Below are positions 49,335 through 59,038 of a stretch of 64,000 bases of DNA, one piece after another. How positions within the stretch are numbered: position 1 is the stretch's first letter; the number at the start of each line of letters is the position of its first letter. The notes under the pieces were generated by a model. That model was given only the letters and a program-made list of their open reading frames with translations, was not told where the DNA came from and did no database searches. The stretch is from positions 124,001 to 188,000 of the forward strand of contig NZ_JAZHFS010000005.1 of NCBI RefSeq assembly GCF_036541405.1, given 5' to 3'. A program made the translations under genes and the position numbers. This DNA comes from Clostridium_AD frigoriphilum (GTDB lineage: Bacteria > Bacillota > Clostridia > Clostridiales > Clostridiaceae).

Positions 49335-49504
49335 TAGTAGGAGACAAGAAATTTAATATTAATTTTACAAGAGTACTTTTACCTGAACCATTATCTCCTA
49401 ATATCGATAGGTACTCTCCGTTATTTATAGTTAAACTAATGTCATTAAGGATATATGGTGCCTCCGCTTGTATAAGAAAAGAATAAATTATTAATTTGAA
49501 TCAT
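49335..49504 (-). pseudogene. znuC: Zinc ABC ATPase remnant, N-terminal end
   Basis: Reading from ATG at 49504 (after TGGAGGACAATT): IQINNLFFSYT, a frameshift near 49468, then APYILNDISLTINNGEYL and the Walker A SILGDNGSGKSTLVKL, ending LSPTKG. The signature motif and Walker B are gone. It runs directly into the permease tail. With the znuA pseudogene opposite, it shows loss of a whole transporter. Confidence 0.75.
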
Positions 49505-49620
49505 AATTGTCCTCCAGTTTATATAGTTTTGTCACTTTATCAAAGCATTAATATACTAATTTAGTAATAATTAAAGTTATTGCTATTGACAAAGGTGCCA
49601 TTTATACTTGTATTGTAAGT

Positions 49621-49639
49621 GATAATGTAAATGATTTTC
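49621..49639 (+). promoter_or_regulatory. Fur/Zur-like box
   Basis: GATAATGTAAATGATTTTC resembles the 19-bp Fur-family box (GATAAT-ATGAT core). It lies 28 bases before the dead znuA start, a fitting place for Zur. This is by similarity only. Confidence 0.4.
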
Positions 49640-49666
49640 AAGAAGAAATTTTAAGGAGCGATAAAA

Positions 49667-50395
49667 ATGTCAATATTCATTTTACTTATTTGTACAATAG
49701 TAACCTTCACAGCCTGTGGTAGTAAGAAGGCAGAAACTACTACTGTAAAGACTCAAAACAAAGTAAAAGTTGTAGTTTCATTTAATGCAATGAGAGAAAT
49801 TTCTACTGCCATATGAAAAGATAAGGTTTTAAAATCTGTAGACAATAAAAATTTAATAACAGTTGAGGCATCAAAGGGTTCAACCCCAATTGAAAATACA
49901 GACTCTGCTGAAAAAGAAGAACACGGTCAATATGACCAACATCTATGGATTAGTTTAAAAGGTGCAGAAAATCAAGCTAAAAATGTAAGAGATGCTTTAA
50001 TAAAAGCAGATTCAGCTAACAAAGCTTATTATGAAAAAAATTATAATTATTTTGCTTTAAAGCTTGATACTCTTTAGAATGAATACAACAAGAAATTTAA
50101 AACTGTTAGTAACAAAAACTTTGTAACTGGCCATACCGCTTTTGCATACCTTTGCAGAGACTTCGGACTAAAACAAAACAGCGTAGAAAGCGTTTTTGCA
50201 GAAGGTTAACCCAGTGCTAAAAAATTAAAAGAACTAACAGATTATTGTAAAAAGAATAAAATTAAGACTATATTTGTTGAGGATATGGTAAGCACTAAGG
50301 TTTCAGATGCTCTAGCTAAAGAAGTAGGTGCTAAAGTTGAAAAAAGCTTTGAGCAATGGATACCACTTACGTGGCATCCAAATATTTATTATTAG
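49667..50395 (+). pseudogene. znuA: Zinc-binding lipoprotein gene, decayed
   Basis: One reading frame runs 243 codons from ATG (after AAGGAGCG) to a normal stop and reads as a ZnuA-type cluster 9 solute-binding protein. There is a lipobox (FTACGS), VVVSFNAMREI, GQYDQHLWISLKGAENQAKN, FVTGHTAFAYLCRDFGL and FVEDMVSTKVSDALAKEVGA. It has three in-frame stops, TGA (49817), TAG and TAA, and lacks part of the metal-binding region after AMREI. It is a pseudogene by point mutation and deletion. Confidence 0.88.
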
Positions 50396-50435
50396 CCCAT
50401 AGTCTATTTTTTATATTAACCATATAAATTTCATA

Positions 50436-51200
50436 CTAAAAGAGCATAATAAAAGTCTTTGCAGTTCTAGGATTCTTAGTTATATGCACATCTAATCCAT
50501 AAACCTGCTTAAGTATATCTTGTGTTAATACTTCCTCTGGAATTCCCTCTTTGTAAACTCCACAATCATGCATTAGTATCATATGATCGCAATATGCCGC
50601 CGCTATATTCAGATCATGTAATACTGCAATGATTGTAATTTTTTTATTTAAATTTAATTGTTTTAATTGATCCATTATTTCAATCTGGTGATGAATATCT
50701 AGGTGTGAAATGGGCTCATCTAAAAGTATTATCCCCGTTTCTTGCGAAATCGCTCTTGCAACTACCACTCGTTGTCGTTCTCCCCCACTTAATGTATTTA
50801 TACTCTTATTTCTAAGTTCCCAAGTGTTTGTCGCTTTCATAGCCTTCATGGCAATTTCCATGTCTTTTTCACTTTCTGAGGAAAACCTAGAAATATGAGG
50901 CGTTCTTCCCATAAGAACTATATCTTGTACTGAGAAATCAAATTCTATCTCTGTACTTTGTAAAACCACAGCCATTTCCTTTGCTAACACTCTTGGTTTT
51001 ATTTGGGTTAATTCCTTTTCATTAATAATAATCTTTCCTTTATCACTATGGAGTGATTTAGCTAGTAATCTCAAAAGCGTAGTCTTCCCTGATCCATTTG
51101 GTCCTAGTATCGTATAAAATTTACCACTTTCAAATTTTATATTAATATCCCTTAATACCTCTTGTTCAAAAGAAAAACTCACATTATCTATTTCTATCAA
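50436..51200 (-). CDS. btuD: Cobalamin/siderophore ABC transporter ATPase
   Basis: A 254-residue ATP-binding subunit of the FecCD/BtuCD type. Walker A is LGPNGSGKTTLLR near residue 36, the signature is LSGGERQRVVVARAI near 139, and Walker B is GIILLDEPISHLD. It starts with TTG directly after the permease stop, with GAAGGCG as binding site. With BtuC and BtuF it imports vitamin B12, as indicated by the upstream cobalamin riboswitch. Confidence 0.93.
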   Translation of the reverse strand: MIEIDNVSFSFEQEVLRDINIKFESGKFYTILGPNGSGKTTLLRLLAKSLHSDKGKIIINEKELTQIKPRVLAKEMAVVLQSTEIEFDFSVQDIVLMGRTPHISRFSSESEKDMEIAMKAMKATNTWELRNKSINTLSGGERQRVVVARAISQETGIILLDEPISHLDIHHQIEIMDQLKQLNLNKKITIIAVLHDLNIAAAYCDHMILMHDCGVYKEGIPEEVLTQDILKQVYGLDVHITKNPRTAKTFIMLF

Positions 51201-52253
51201 TTAAATCGCCTTCTTCTTGGTTTTATATAATAAATATACAAAAAATGGAACTCCAAAAATTGAAGTAATAATTCCAACTGGTATTTCTGAAGGAGGCACA
51301 ACAACCCTTGCGAGAGTATCACACATTATCAAAAATATAGCTCCTCCAAGTGCAGAAAATGGTATAACTATCCTATTGTCAGATCCAAACATCATCCTAA
51401 TTGCATGAGGCACTATAAGCCCTACAAAGCCAATTATTCCACTTACAGCAACAACTGCCGCCACCATTAATGTACTTATCACAAATATATACTTTTTAAA
51501 CCCGTTTACATCTATACCAAGGCTTCTTGCACTATCCTCTCCAAGCATCATAACATTTAAATCTCTTGAAAATATAGATATAAATAGAATTGAAGGGACT
51601 ACTATAACAAATAGTAGAATCACCTCATCCCAATTAGCTGTCGAAAAGCTACCCATAGTCCACATAACTATCTCTTCAATGTTTTCTCTGTTAAATGTCA
51701 TCATTAATGAAATAATCGAGGATAATAAATAATTTAGAGCAACACCCGCAAGTAGCAGCGTGGTAACTGGGACTTTTGTACCAACTCTAGCAATATTGTA
51801 TACCAAAAATGTAGTTATTATAGCTCCAATAAACGCACTTAATGCTACCATGCTCATTCCAAAAATATGAATGCTTTTAAGGAAAACCATAGTTATAGTA
51901 GCTCCAAGTGCAGCCCCAGATGAAACTCCAAGAACAAACGGGTCTGCCATTGGGTTCTTAAAAATGCCCTGAAAAGAAGTACCAACCACTGAAAGCGCTG
52001 CTCCTACAAGGCATGATAAAAGTATTCTAGGAAGTCTTAAATTTAACATTATGATCACAGATGTAGACTTAATTCCATCTAATGACCCAAAATTATTTAA
52101 TATGGGAATTTTGCTTATTACAATAAATACTGCCTGCCTAAAAGAAATATCCGCCACTCCAACATTTGCCGAAGCAATTATTACAATTAGGAGCAAAAAC
52201 AATCCCATTATAAAAACTCTTCTATAAAAATTCTTCTTTTCTATAAACGTCAT
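51201..52253 (-). CDS. btuC: Cobalamin ABC transporter permease
   Basis: A 350-residue FecCD-family membrane subunit with about ten helices. LRLPRILLSCLVGAALSVVG, MADPFVLGVSSGAALGA and VSGIIGFVGLIVPHAIRM are the family blocks; the last contacts the ATPase. It lies 16 bases after btuF. AAAGGAGTTGCTTTGCC precedes the ATG. Confidence 0.94.
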   Translation of the reverse strand: MTFIEKKNFYRRVFIMGLFLLLIVIIASANVGVADISFRQAVFIVISKIPILNNFGSLDGIKSTSVIIMLNLRLPRILLSCLVGAALSVVGTSFQGIFKNPMADPFVLGVSSGAALGATITMVFLKSIHIFGMSMVALSAFIGAIITTFLVYNIARVGTKVPVTTLLLAGVALNYLLSSIISLMMTFNRENIEEIVMWTMGSFSTANWDEVILLFVIVVPSILFISIFSRDLNVMMLGEDSARSLGIDVNGFKKYIFVISTLMVAAVVAVSGIIGFVGLIVPHAIRMMFGSDNRIVIPFSALGGAIFLIMCDTLARVVVPPSEIPVGIITSIFGVPFFVYLLYKTKKKAI

Positions 52254-52269
52254 GGCAAAGCAACTCCTT

Positions 52270-53214
52270 TTATTTGAAAAGTTCAGGATGAATTAATTTA
52301 GCAATTGCTTCTAGACCATCTGCAAGTCTTGGTCCCTGCCTAGCAATAATATTCTCATCAACTTCTAATAGTTTTCCACTTTTTACTGCTTTTAAATCTT
52401 TATACCCACTTGTATCTTTTATGCCTTTTTTTGAATCATATAACTTTGAGCATATTAGTATATCAGGATTTTTTTCTACCAGCTTTTCTACACTGTATTT
52501 CCAACCGACTACATCCTTAGCAGCATTTTCTCCACCAGCCATATCAATCATATTCCCTATAAATGTATCTTTACCTGCTGTGAAATCACCACTTTTACCG
52601 AAACCCGCTACATAGTAAACTGTAGGTTTTTTAGCTCCTTTTACCTTCTTAGTTACATCTGCAACCTTCTTTTGCATAGCTGATATTATTGACAACGCTT
52701 TATCACTTGCATTTACAATTTGTCCAAGTTTTGACATTGTATCATATACACCATCAAAATTTTCTTCACCATAAAGCACTACAACCTTTATATTAAGACC
52801 TTCTAATTTTTTAATAACATCCTTATCAAAATGAGTCGATGCTATTACTACATCAGGTTTTAACTCTACAATCTTTTCTATATTTGGTTTTAATAATCCA
52901 CCAACAGATGTAACCTTATTGGCCTTAGCTGGATAATCATCATAATCACTTCTACCAACTAGACTTGTGCCTTTTCCAAGGGCATATATTCCCTCTGTTA
53001 TATTTGGCGCAATTGCAATAATCCTTTTAGGTTCTTTTTCAATAGTAATTGTTCTATTATATGAATCAATCACCTTTAGTGGGTAGGATACAGTACTTGT
53101 TGCTTTTTTCGTAGTATTTTGTCCATTATTAATAACTCCATTATTGCCACACGCACTTAGAACAAAACAAAAGACAACTAAAACTATAGTTATTAAATTT
53201 TTTCTTTTAAACAT
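52270..53214 (-). CDS. btuF: Cobalamin-binding lipoprotein
   Basis: A 314-residue solute-binding protein. A signal peptide (TIVLVVFCFVLSACG) ends in a lipobox, LSAC. The binding domain has PKRIIAIAPNITEGIYALG and KPDVVIAS, the BtuF/FhuD fold. It captures corrinoids outside the cell for BtuCD. The substrate rests on the riboswitch 300 bases upstream; without it, iron-siderophore would be equally likely. TGGAGGTTTTTT precedes the ATG. Confidence 0.92.
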   Translation of the reverse strand: MFKRKNLITIVLVVFCFVLSACGNNGVINNGQNTTKKATSTVSYPLKVIDSYNRTITIEKEPKRIIAIAPNITEGIYALGKGTSLVGRSDYDDYPAKANKVTSVGGLLKPNIEKIVELKPDVVIASTHFDKDVIKKLEGLNIKVVVLYGEENFDGVYDTMSKLGQIVNASDKALSIISAMQKKVADVTKKVKGAKKPTVYYVAGFGKSGDFTAGKDTFIGNMIDMAGGENAAKDVVGWKYSVEKLVEKNPDILICSKLYDSKKGIKDTSGYKDLKAVKSGKLLEVDENIIARQGPRLADGLEAIAKLIHPELFK

Positions 53215-53232
53215 AAAAAACCTCCATAATAA

Positions 53233-53373
53233 TTAATCTTCTATAAAAATAGTCCACTTTACATTCCAATTAAGTAGCTTATTTTTAAAAATGATTACAT
53301 TCTTTTTTCTATACTTTCGGTAATTTGAATAAGCTACTCCAGTTCTATGATGATGGTTCACATCCTTATTCAT
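53233..53373 (-). CDS. Possible small ORF between riboswitch and btuF
   Basis: A 46-codon frame starts at ATG 53373 with GGTGG before it and ends 19 bases before btuF. It reads NKDVNHHHRTGVAYSNYRK and ends KWTIFIED. Three histidines in a row near the N terminus could bind metal. The DNA also holds a perfect 10-bp inverted repeat, AGTAGCTTAT with ATAAGCTACT, about 40 bases apart. It may be a leader peptide, a small protein or only a chance frame. Confidence 0.35.
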   Translation of the reverse strand: MNKDVNHHHRTGVAYSNYRKYRKKNVIIFKNKLLNWNVKWTIFIED

Positions 53374-53434
53374 ATTCCACCACCTTTTAATTTTTACCTA
53401 ATTTCAGCATTGTAGAATAATTTACAACCAAAAC

Positions 53435-53464
53435 AAAAAACCTTCTAACTAAAGCGTTAGAAGG
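53435..53464 (-). terminator. Riboswitch-linked terminator
   Basis: CCTTCTAAC and GTTAGAAGG are perfect arms around GCTTTA, followed by TTTTTTG on the minus strand. It lies 55 bases after the cobalamin riboswitch, so ligand binding would favour this terminator. Confidence 0.85.
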
Positions 53465-53519
53465 AAACAATCAAAAATATGTTTAATAATATAAAATCAA
53501 CAAACAAATCTTCATTATA

Positions 53520-53715
53520 AAGCTCCCTCTATCACTCGTAGAGTTACGGTGCAAAAATATAGGCAGATATTCTGACTTAAGAATCATTATCTAAGTACGC
53601 CTTCCCCGTTTACGAGTGACATATTGTACTTAAATTCATCTATTACAGCTACGAGATAGTTCAGGATTTTAACCTGATTCCCTTTTAATTAAATTTAATT
53701 AAACCTATATTCTAT
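53520..53715 (-). ncRNA. Cobalamin riboswitch
   Basis: On the minus strand the aptamer landmarks occur in order: AAAAGGGAATCAGGT, AAATCCTGAAC, the B12-box-like CGTAGCTGTAAT, CGGGGAAGGCG and AAGTCAGAATATCTGCCTA. A closing pair CTCGTA/TACGAG is also visible. It lies upstream of btuFCD and is followed by a terminator, so adenosylcobalamin should switch the operon off. Confidence 0.92.
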
Positions 53716-53809
53716 TATTCAATTTGATTTTAGTTTACACCATGTTAACAATTTAATCAATGTTTTCTATTGAAATAACTTAATTTTGAAAATATTGAAA
53801 ATGCATACA

Positions 53810-54097
53810 TTAATCCTTGTTTTTAAAAATAAATTCTACTAATTCCCTGACTTCCTCATTACAAATACTATAATTTATCTCTAACCCATTTCTTTTCCCT
53901 ACAATTATTTTTGCCATTCTTAATTTTTGTAAATGCTGAGATAAAGTAGATTGTGGAATACCTAAACAATCTTGCATGTGACTTACATTACATGCTCCTT
54001 TTCCAAGTAATCCATTAATAATACAAAGCCTTACTGGATGAGCTAATATCTTAAGCATTTCTGCAATTTCATTATATTCCATATAATCCTTTTCCAT
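53810..54097 (-). CDS. ArsR family regulator, SqrR/BigR-like paralogue
   Basis: A 95-residue winged-helix regulator, very like the one at 43159-43443. HPVRLCIINGL (C25), GACNVSHMQDCLGIPQST (C36, C44) and LSQHLQKLRMAKII match position for position; a further cysteine (SICNEE) is extra. AAAGAGGTAATTGTC precedes the ATG. No sulfur gene is beside it. It lies between the btu leader and ligA, so its targets are elsewhere, perhaps the sulfur operon. Confidence 0.88.
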   Translation of the reverse strand: MEKDYMEYNEIAEMLKILAHPVRLCIINGLLGKGACNVSHMQDCLGIPQSTLSQHLQKLRMAKIIVGKRNGLEINYSICNEEVRELVEFIFKNKD

Positions 54098-54188
54098 GAC
54101 AATTACCTCTTTCTAAATGTATTTTCATATTAATATTGTTATATTCATATATTATGATACAAATAACAGATAATATCAATACTAATAA

Positions 54189-54229
54189 AAAATAACATGC
54201 CAATTATATTATCAATTAACATGTTATTT
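54189..54229 (-). terminator. ligA terminator
   Basis: AAATAACATG and CATGTTATTT with AATT pairs inside form the stem, with TTTTTT on the minus strand, 42 bases after ligA. Confidence 0.75.
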
Positions 54230-54270
54230 CTTATGTTTTTAAGAACTTCATTTTTTAGTTAACTTATTAA

Positions 54271-56268
54271 TTATTTTAGCATATTTACTAATTCTTCTTC
54301 AGATATAACTGCAATTCCTAGTTCCTGTGCTTTTGTAAGTTTACTTCCAGCATTTTCTCCTGCTAACACGTAACTTGTTTTTTTAGAAACGGAGCCTGAT
54401 ACCTTTCCGCCATGGCTCTCTATCATTGCTGTGGCCTCATTTCTACCAATAGTCGCTAATGTTCCAGTTACAACGAAAGTTAATCCATCAAACTTATTAT
54501 CCTCGTTATCGCCGTCCTCTACAGCCATATTAACTCCATAATCTTTTAATCTACTTATTACTTCTCTATTTTTATTATCTTCAAAAAATTTCAATATACA
54601 CAAGCCACTTATTTCACCTATATCCGAGACATCTTGCAGTTCTTCTAACGACGTATTTTGCAAGTCTTCAATAGATTTATAATGTTTCATTATACTTTTC
54701 GCTGCCACCTTCCCAATGTTAGGAATTCCGAGGCCTGTAAGTAACATCTGTGCTTCATTTCCCTTTGACTTTTCTATAGCTTCTAATAACTTATCTGTAT
54801 TTTTTTCTTTTCCAATTATACCCTGATCGACAAGTTCCTCTCGATAATTAAACAAAGAATATACATCCGCAATATCTTTGATATATTTCAAACGGATAAG
54901 TTCCTTAACATATGCGCTGCCAAAACCTTTTATGTCCATAGCAGTCCTGCCTACAAAATTAATTATACGTCTTTCTAATTGCGCCAAACAATTAGGGTTT
55001 ATACATTTGATGTCAGCAGTATCTTTTTCACGCACTGTTGGGGCTCCACAAACTGGACAAATTTCTGGAATTTTAAATTCCTTTAATCCCTCAATACGTT
55101 TTTCTTTCACTACAGACTTGATTTTTGGGATAATCTCTCCTGACTTATAAACAACAATTATGTCTCCAATCCTTATATCTAAATCATCGATAAAATCTTG
55201 GTTATGAAGGATTGCTCTTGATACAGATGTTCCACATAAACGAATCGGCTCGAATATTGCTGTAGGCGTAATTCTACCGGTTCTCCCTACTGATACTTCA
55301 ATATCAAGTAATTTCGTTTCTTTTTCTTCTGGAGGAAATTTATATGCTATAGCCCATTTAGGAACTTTCGAGGTGTTTCCAAGTTCTTTCCTATCTTCCA
55401 AATTATCAATTTTTATAACAACTCCGTCAATATCATATGCTAGGGTTCCTCTTTTCTCTCCAATATCTTGAATAACACTCCACACTTCATCAGCAGTTTT
55501 ACATTTTACATAATTCTCAATGACCTTTACTCCCTGCTTTTTTAACCATTCATAACCTTGTGTATGTGTTTTAAATTCAATTCCTTTAATATCTTGAATA
55601 TTAAAGATGAATAGAGATATTCCTCTTTCTTTTGTTATCTTACTATCTAACTGCCTTAATGTACCCGCAGCACAATTTCTTGGATTTGCAAATATCTTTT
55701 TACCTAACAACTCTTGTTGTTCATTAATCTTATCAAAGGCATCATTTGACATATATACCTCTCCACGAATTTCAAGGTATGGAATTTTATCTTTCAGTGT
55801 CTTTACAACATCCTTAATTACTTTAGCATTTTCAGTGACATCCTCACCTTGTATTATTCCGTCACCCCTTGTAACAGCTACTGTTAAGTTACCATCTACA
55901 TAACGTAGAGACATTGACAAGCCATCAATTTTAAATTCAACAACAAATGTTGGATCATCCAGTTCCTCAATCATTTTATTTACATAAGCATATACCTCTT
56001 CTTTTGCAAATACATCTTGCAAACTAAGCATTGGAACATTATGTTTTACCAGCACCCCACCTTTCCTTTTAGCACTTCCACCTACTCTTTGAGTTGGAGA
56101 ATCTAAGGTAATAAGTTCTGGGTGATCTTTTTCTATCTCTTTAAGTTCTAACATCATTTGATCGTATTCATAATCTGATATTTCTGGATTGTCCTGATTA
56201 TAATATCTATCAATATGATAATTAATTATATCTTTAACTTTATTAATTCTATCTTCTTCATTCATCAT
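54271..56268 (-). CDS. ligA: NAD-dependent DNA ligase
   Basis: Seals nicks in replication and repair using NAD+. The 665 residues have the NAD domain (YYNQDNPEISDYEYD), the nucleotidyl lysine in VEFKIDGLSMSLRY near residue 113, an OB fold, a zinc finger (CPVCGAP and CINPNCL), helix-hairpin-helix motifs and a C-terminal BRCT (TFVVTGTLATIGRNEA). ATG at 56268 follows AGGTGA by 8 bases; a GTG four codons earlier is nearer the site than usual. It lies 230 bases downstream of pcrA. Confidence 0.96.
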   Translation of the reverse strand: MMNEEDRINKVKDIINYHIDRYYNQDNPEISDYEYDQMMLELKEIEKDHPELITLDSPTQRVGGSAKRKGGVLVKHNVPMLSLQDVFAKEEVYAYVNKMIEELDDPTFVVEFKIDGLSMSLRYVDGNLTVAVTRGDGIIQGEDVTENAKVIKDVVKTLKDKIPYLEIRGEVYMSNDAFDKINEQQELLGKKIFANPRNCAAGTLRQLDSKITKERGISLFIFNIQDIKGIEFKTHTQGYEWLKKQGVKVIENYVKCKTADEVWSVIQDIGEKRGTLAYDIDGVVIKIDNLEDRKELGNTSKVPKWAIAYKFPPEEKETKLLDIEVSVGRTGRITPTAIFEPIRLCGTSVSRAILHNQDFIDDLDIRIGDIIVVYKSGEIIPKIKSVVKEKRIEGLKEFKIPEICPVCGAPTVREKDTADIKCINPNCLAQLERRIINFVGRTAMDIKGFGSAYVKELIRLKYIKDIADVYSLFNYREELVDQGIIGKEKNTDKLLEAIEKSKGNEAQMLLTGLGIPNIGKVAAKSIMKHYKSIEDLQNTSLEELQDVSDIGEISGLCILKFFEDNKNREVISRLKDYGVNMAVEDGDNEDNKFDGLTFVVTGTLATIGRNEATAMIESHGGKVSGSVSKKTSYVLAGENAGSKLTKAQELGIAVISEEELVNMLK

Positions 56269-56368
56269 ATCATTCTTCACCTATCCCTCTAGAAGTTGCT
56301 TTAATCAAATTTCACTCATATTCATAAACTATAACCTTTACGCAAAACAGCACACAACTTTTAGGCCT

Positions 56369-56413
56369 TTTGAATAAAATGACTAGCATTCTTACTAGCT
56401 ATTTTATCCAAAA
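56369..56413 (-). terminator. pcrA terminator hairpin
   Basis: TTTTGAATAAAAT, CTAG and CTAG, ATTTTATCCAAAA pair over about 19 positions between pcrA and ligA. Confidence 0.6.
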
Positions 56414-56510
56414 TGCCTCAGTTGCATACACTATGCACAAATTACATTTATGATGCACAAGTTACCTTCAAATAAATATCAATCAAAATACTAGTCTTAT
56501 TTTACAAACC

Positions 56511-58790
56511 TTATAACATTTCTAGTGGTGCCTTTGATAACATTAGCTTTTTTATTCCCATGTTATCAAAGGCTATTGAAATCAGAGTATCACCATCAGA
56601 ACTTGACCTTGACACTATTGTTCCTATTCCAAATTTAGTATGTCTAACTTTTCTACCTACTGTAGCTTCGCTACTTATGTTATTTAATCCATTATTAATA
56701 ACATTCTCACTATTAATACTTTGCTGACCTGAATTATCTCCATGTGCCGTAGCTGATACATAATCTTGTGGCGCAGTTTTACTTAACAGACCATGTGGAT
56801 TATATCTTTGTGACTCCTTGGCATTTTTTCTCTTTAACACCTGCGTAGTCCTATTTTTAGCTCCACCTATAATTTCTTTTAAATCCGGAGAAATCTCACT
56901 AATAAAATCTGATGGTTGATATGAAACATTTCTACCAAATACCATTCTACTTTCTGCAGAAGTTATATATAGTTTTTCTTCCGCCCTTGTTATTGCAACA
57001 TAACATAAACGCCTTGATTCTTCCATTTCAGTAGGGTTATTAATGGAGGACATACCTGGGAATATTCCATTTTCCATTCCTACCATAAATACTACTGGAA
57101 ATTCTAACCCTTTAGCACTATGAACTGTCATCATTGCTGCCGTATCAATGGTTTCATCAGGATCATCAGTGGTTGAACCTAAACTTACACCCTCTAAAAA
57201 TGTTAGGAGTGATTTATCCTCTGAAGTTCTTTCAAATTCTACAGCATCTGATACTAATTCCTTTATATTCTCAACTCTACTCTCATCTTCTGGTTCCTTA
57301 GAGTTTTCGAGTTGCTTTAAATATCCTGTATCTTCTATTATAGTCTTAATAAGCTTAGATACTGATACCTCTTCATTTTTAGCCATAAAATTATTCATAA
57401 GACTTACAAATTTACTTATAGATGATTTATTTCTAGTCGTAAGTGTAGGTATATACTCTACATCCAAAATAGCGCTATATAAACATTGCTCTATTCCATT
57501 TGCAAATTCTTGAATCTTTTGAATAGTTGCATCCCCTATATTTCTTTTAGGTACATTTATAATTCTCTTTAAGGCAATATCATCAAGCGGATTATTAATA
57601 AGCTTTAAATATGCCATTATATCCTTTATTTCTTTTCTATCATAAAACTTTAATCCTCCTACTATCTTATATGGAATTAAATGTTTTCGAAAACTTTCCT
57701 CAAAAATACGTGATTGAGAATTCATCCTATATAAAATTGCAAAATCTTTATAACTTCTATTTCCCTCACCCATAATTGTCTTGATCTGATTTGATACAAA
57801 ATTTGCTTCATCTCTATCTGTAAATGCTCTATACAGATTAATTTTCTCGCCACTTTCTTTTTCAGTTCTAAGAGCCTTATCTTTTCTTTGAGAATTATTT
57901 TTTATGACTTCATTAGCCGCCATAAGTATATTACCTTTTGATCTATAATTTTGCTCAAGTTTAACAACCTTTGCCTTTGGATAATCTTTTTCAAAATCTA
58001 AGATATTGGTTACATCCGCACCTCTCCAAGCGTAGATGCATTGGTCATCATCGCCAACTACACATATATTCTCTGTCTTATCTACTAAAAGTTTTATAAG
58101 CTCATACTGTGCTTTGTTTGTGTCTTGATACTCATCCACCATAATATATTTGAATTTTGAATGATAAAAGTCCAAAACATCCTTATTGTTTTTTAAGAGT
58201 TCAACAGCTTTAAATATTAAATCATCAAAATCTAACGCATTATTACCCTTTAGTTTCTTTTGGTAAAGAAGATATACGTCAGCTACTTTATTTTTTCTAA
58301 AATCGCCCTCATTTTCTTTTTTAAATTTAGCAGCAGAAATGAGTTCATTTTTAGCACTTGATATTTTGTTTAAAATTTCTGAATCTGTTAGATCTTTATC
58401 ATTTATATCAATTTCCTTCATGCACTGTTTAATTAAACTTTTTTGATCATAACTATCATATATAGTAAAATTTTTATTATATCCTATTTTATCTATTTCC
58501 CGTCTTAGAATTCTAACACAACTAGAATGGAATGTAGAAATCCACATATTATCTGCTATATTACCTACAAGTGATCGTACCCTATCCTTCATTTCACCAG
58601 CAGCTTTATTAGTAAATGTTATAGATAAGATTTGTGATGGATATATGTTTAAATCTTGAATCATATGTGCAATTCTATAAGTCAAAACTCTAGTTTTTCC
58701 AGAACCTGCACCAGCAAGTATTAGCAATGGACCGTCAACCGTTATTGCAGCCTCACATTGCTCTTTATTTAACAAATTTTTTAAATCCAT
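56511..58790 (-). CDS. pcrA: ATP-dependent DNA helicase PcrA (UvrD/Rep)
   Basis: A 759-residue SF1A helicase for repair and rolling-circle replication. The N terminus is LNKEQCEAAITVDGPLLILA, followed by the Walker A AGAGSGKTRVLTYRI. DEYQDTN is motif II, and VVGDDDQCIYAWRGAD is motif III. TVHSAKGLEFPVVF and VAITRAEEKLY are C-terminal motifs. AAGGAGTGG precedes the ATG. The pcrA-ligA order is common in Firmicutes. Confidence 0.96.
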   Translation of the reverse strand: MDLKNLLNKEQCEAAITVDGPLLILAGAGSGKTRVLTYRIAHMIQDLNIYPSQILSITFTNKAAGEMKDRVRSLVGNIADNMWISTFHSSCVRILRREIDKIGYNKNFTIYDSYDQKSLIKQCMKEIDINDKDLTDSEILNKISSAKNELISAAKFKKENEGDFRKNKVADVYLLYQKKLKGNNALDFDDLIFKAVELLKNNKDVLDFYHSKFKYIMVDEYQDTNKAQYELIKLLVDKTENICVVGDDDQCIYAWRGADVTNILDFEKDYPKAKVVKLEQNYRSKGNILMAANEVIKNNSQRKDKALRTEKESGEKINLYRAFTDRDEANFVSNQIKTIMGEGNRSYKDFAILYRMNSQSRIFEESFRKHLIPYKIVGGLKFYDRKEIKDIMAYLKLINNPLDDIALKRIINVPKRNIGDATIQKIQEFANGIEQCLYSAILDVEYIPTLTTRNKSSISKFVSLMNNFMAKNEEVSVSKLIKTIIEDTGYLKQLENSKEPEDESRVENIKELVSDAVEFERTSEDKSLLTFLEGVSLGSTTDDPDETIDTAAMMTVHSAKGLEFPVVFMVGMENGIFPGMSSINNPTEMEESRRLCYVAITRAEEKLYITSAESRMVFGRNVSYQPSDFISEISPDLKEIIGGAKNRTTQVLKRKNAKESQRYNPHGLLSKTAPQDYVSATAHGDNSGQQSINSENVINNGLNNISSEATVGRKVRHTKFGIGTIVSRSSSDGDTLISIAFDNMGIKKLMLSKAPLEML

Positions 58791-58926
58791 GAAACCACTC
58801 CTTATATTATATTAATACTAGTTACGTCTAGTGTTATTTTAGATCTATCTAACTTTTTTACCACTCCACCTTAAGGCATAAATATACCTATAATTATATC
58901 ACATTGTGCAAGAACTTAAACACTAT

Positions 58927-58998
58927 AAAAAATATAGACGGTTAATTTATATCACTCTTTTATCATTAGCTAAATCGAGTAAATATATATTAACCGTC
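58927..58998 (-). terminator. Terminator downstream of the TrpR-like gene
   Basis: GACGGTTAAT and ATTAACCGTC, perfect 10-bp arms with further pairing between, and a TTTTTT run on the minus strand. Confidence 0.7.
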
Positions 58999-59038
58999 AC
59001 TTTTTATGTTTTAATTCATATTTTAAAATTAGTCACAC

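Noticed and set aside
50436..53214. Iron-siderophore transporter
   Set aside because: The proteins alone would allow it, but the upstream cobalamin riboswitch with terminator favours B12.
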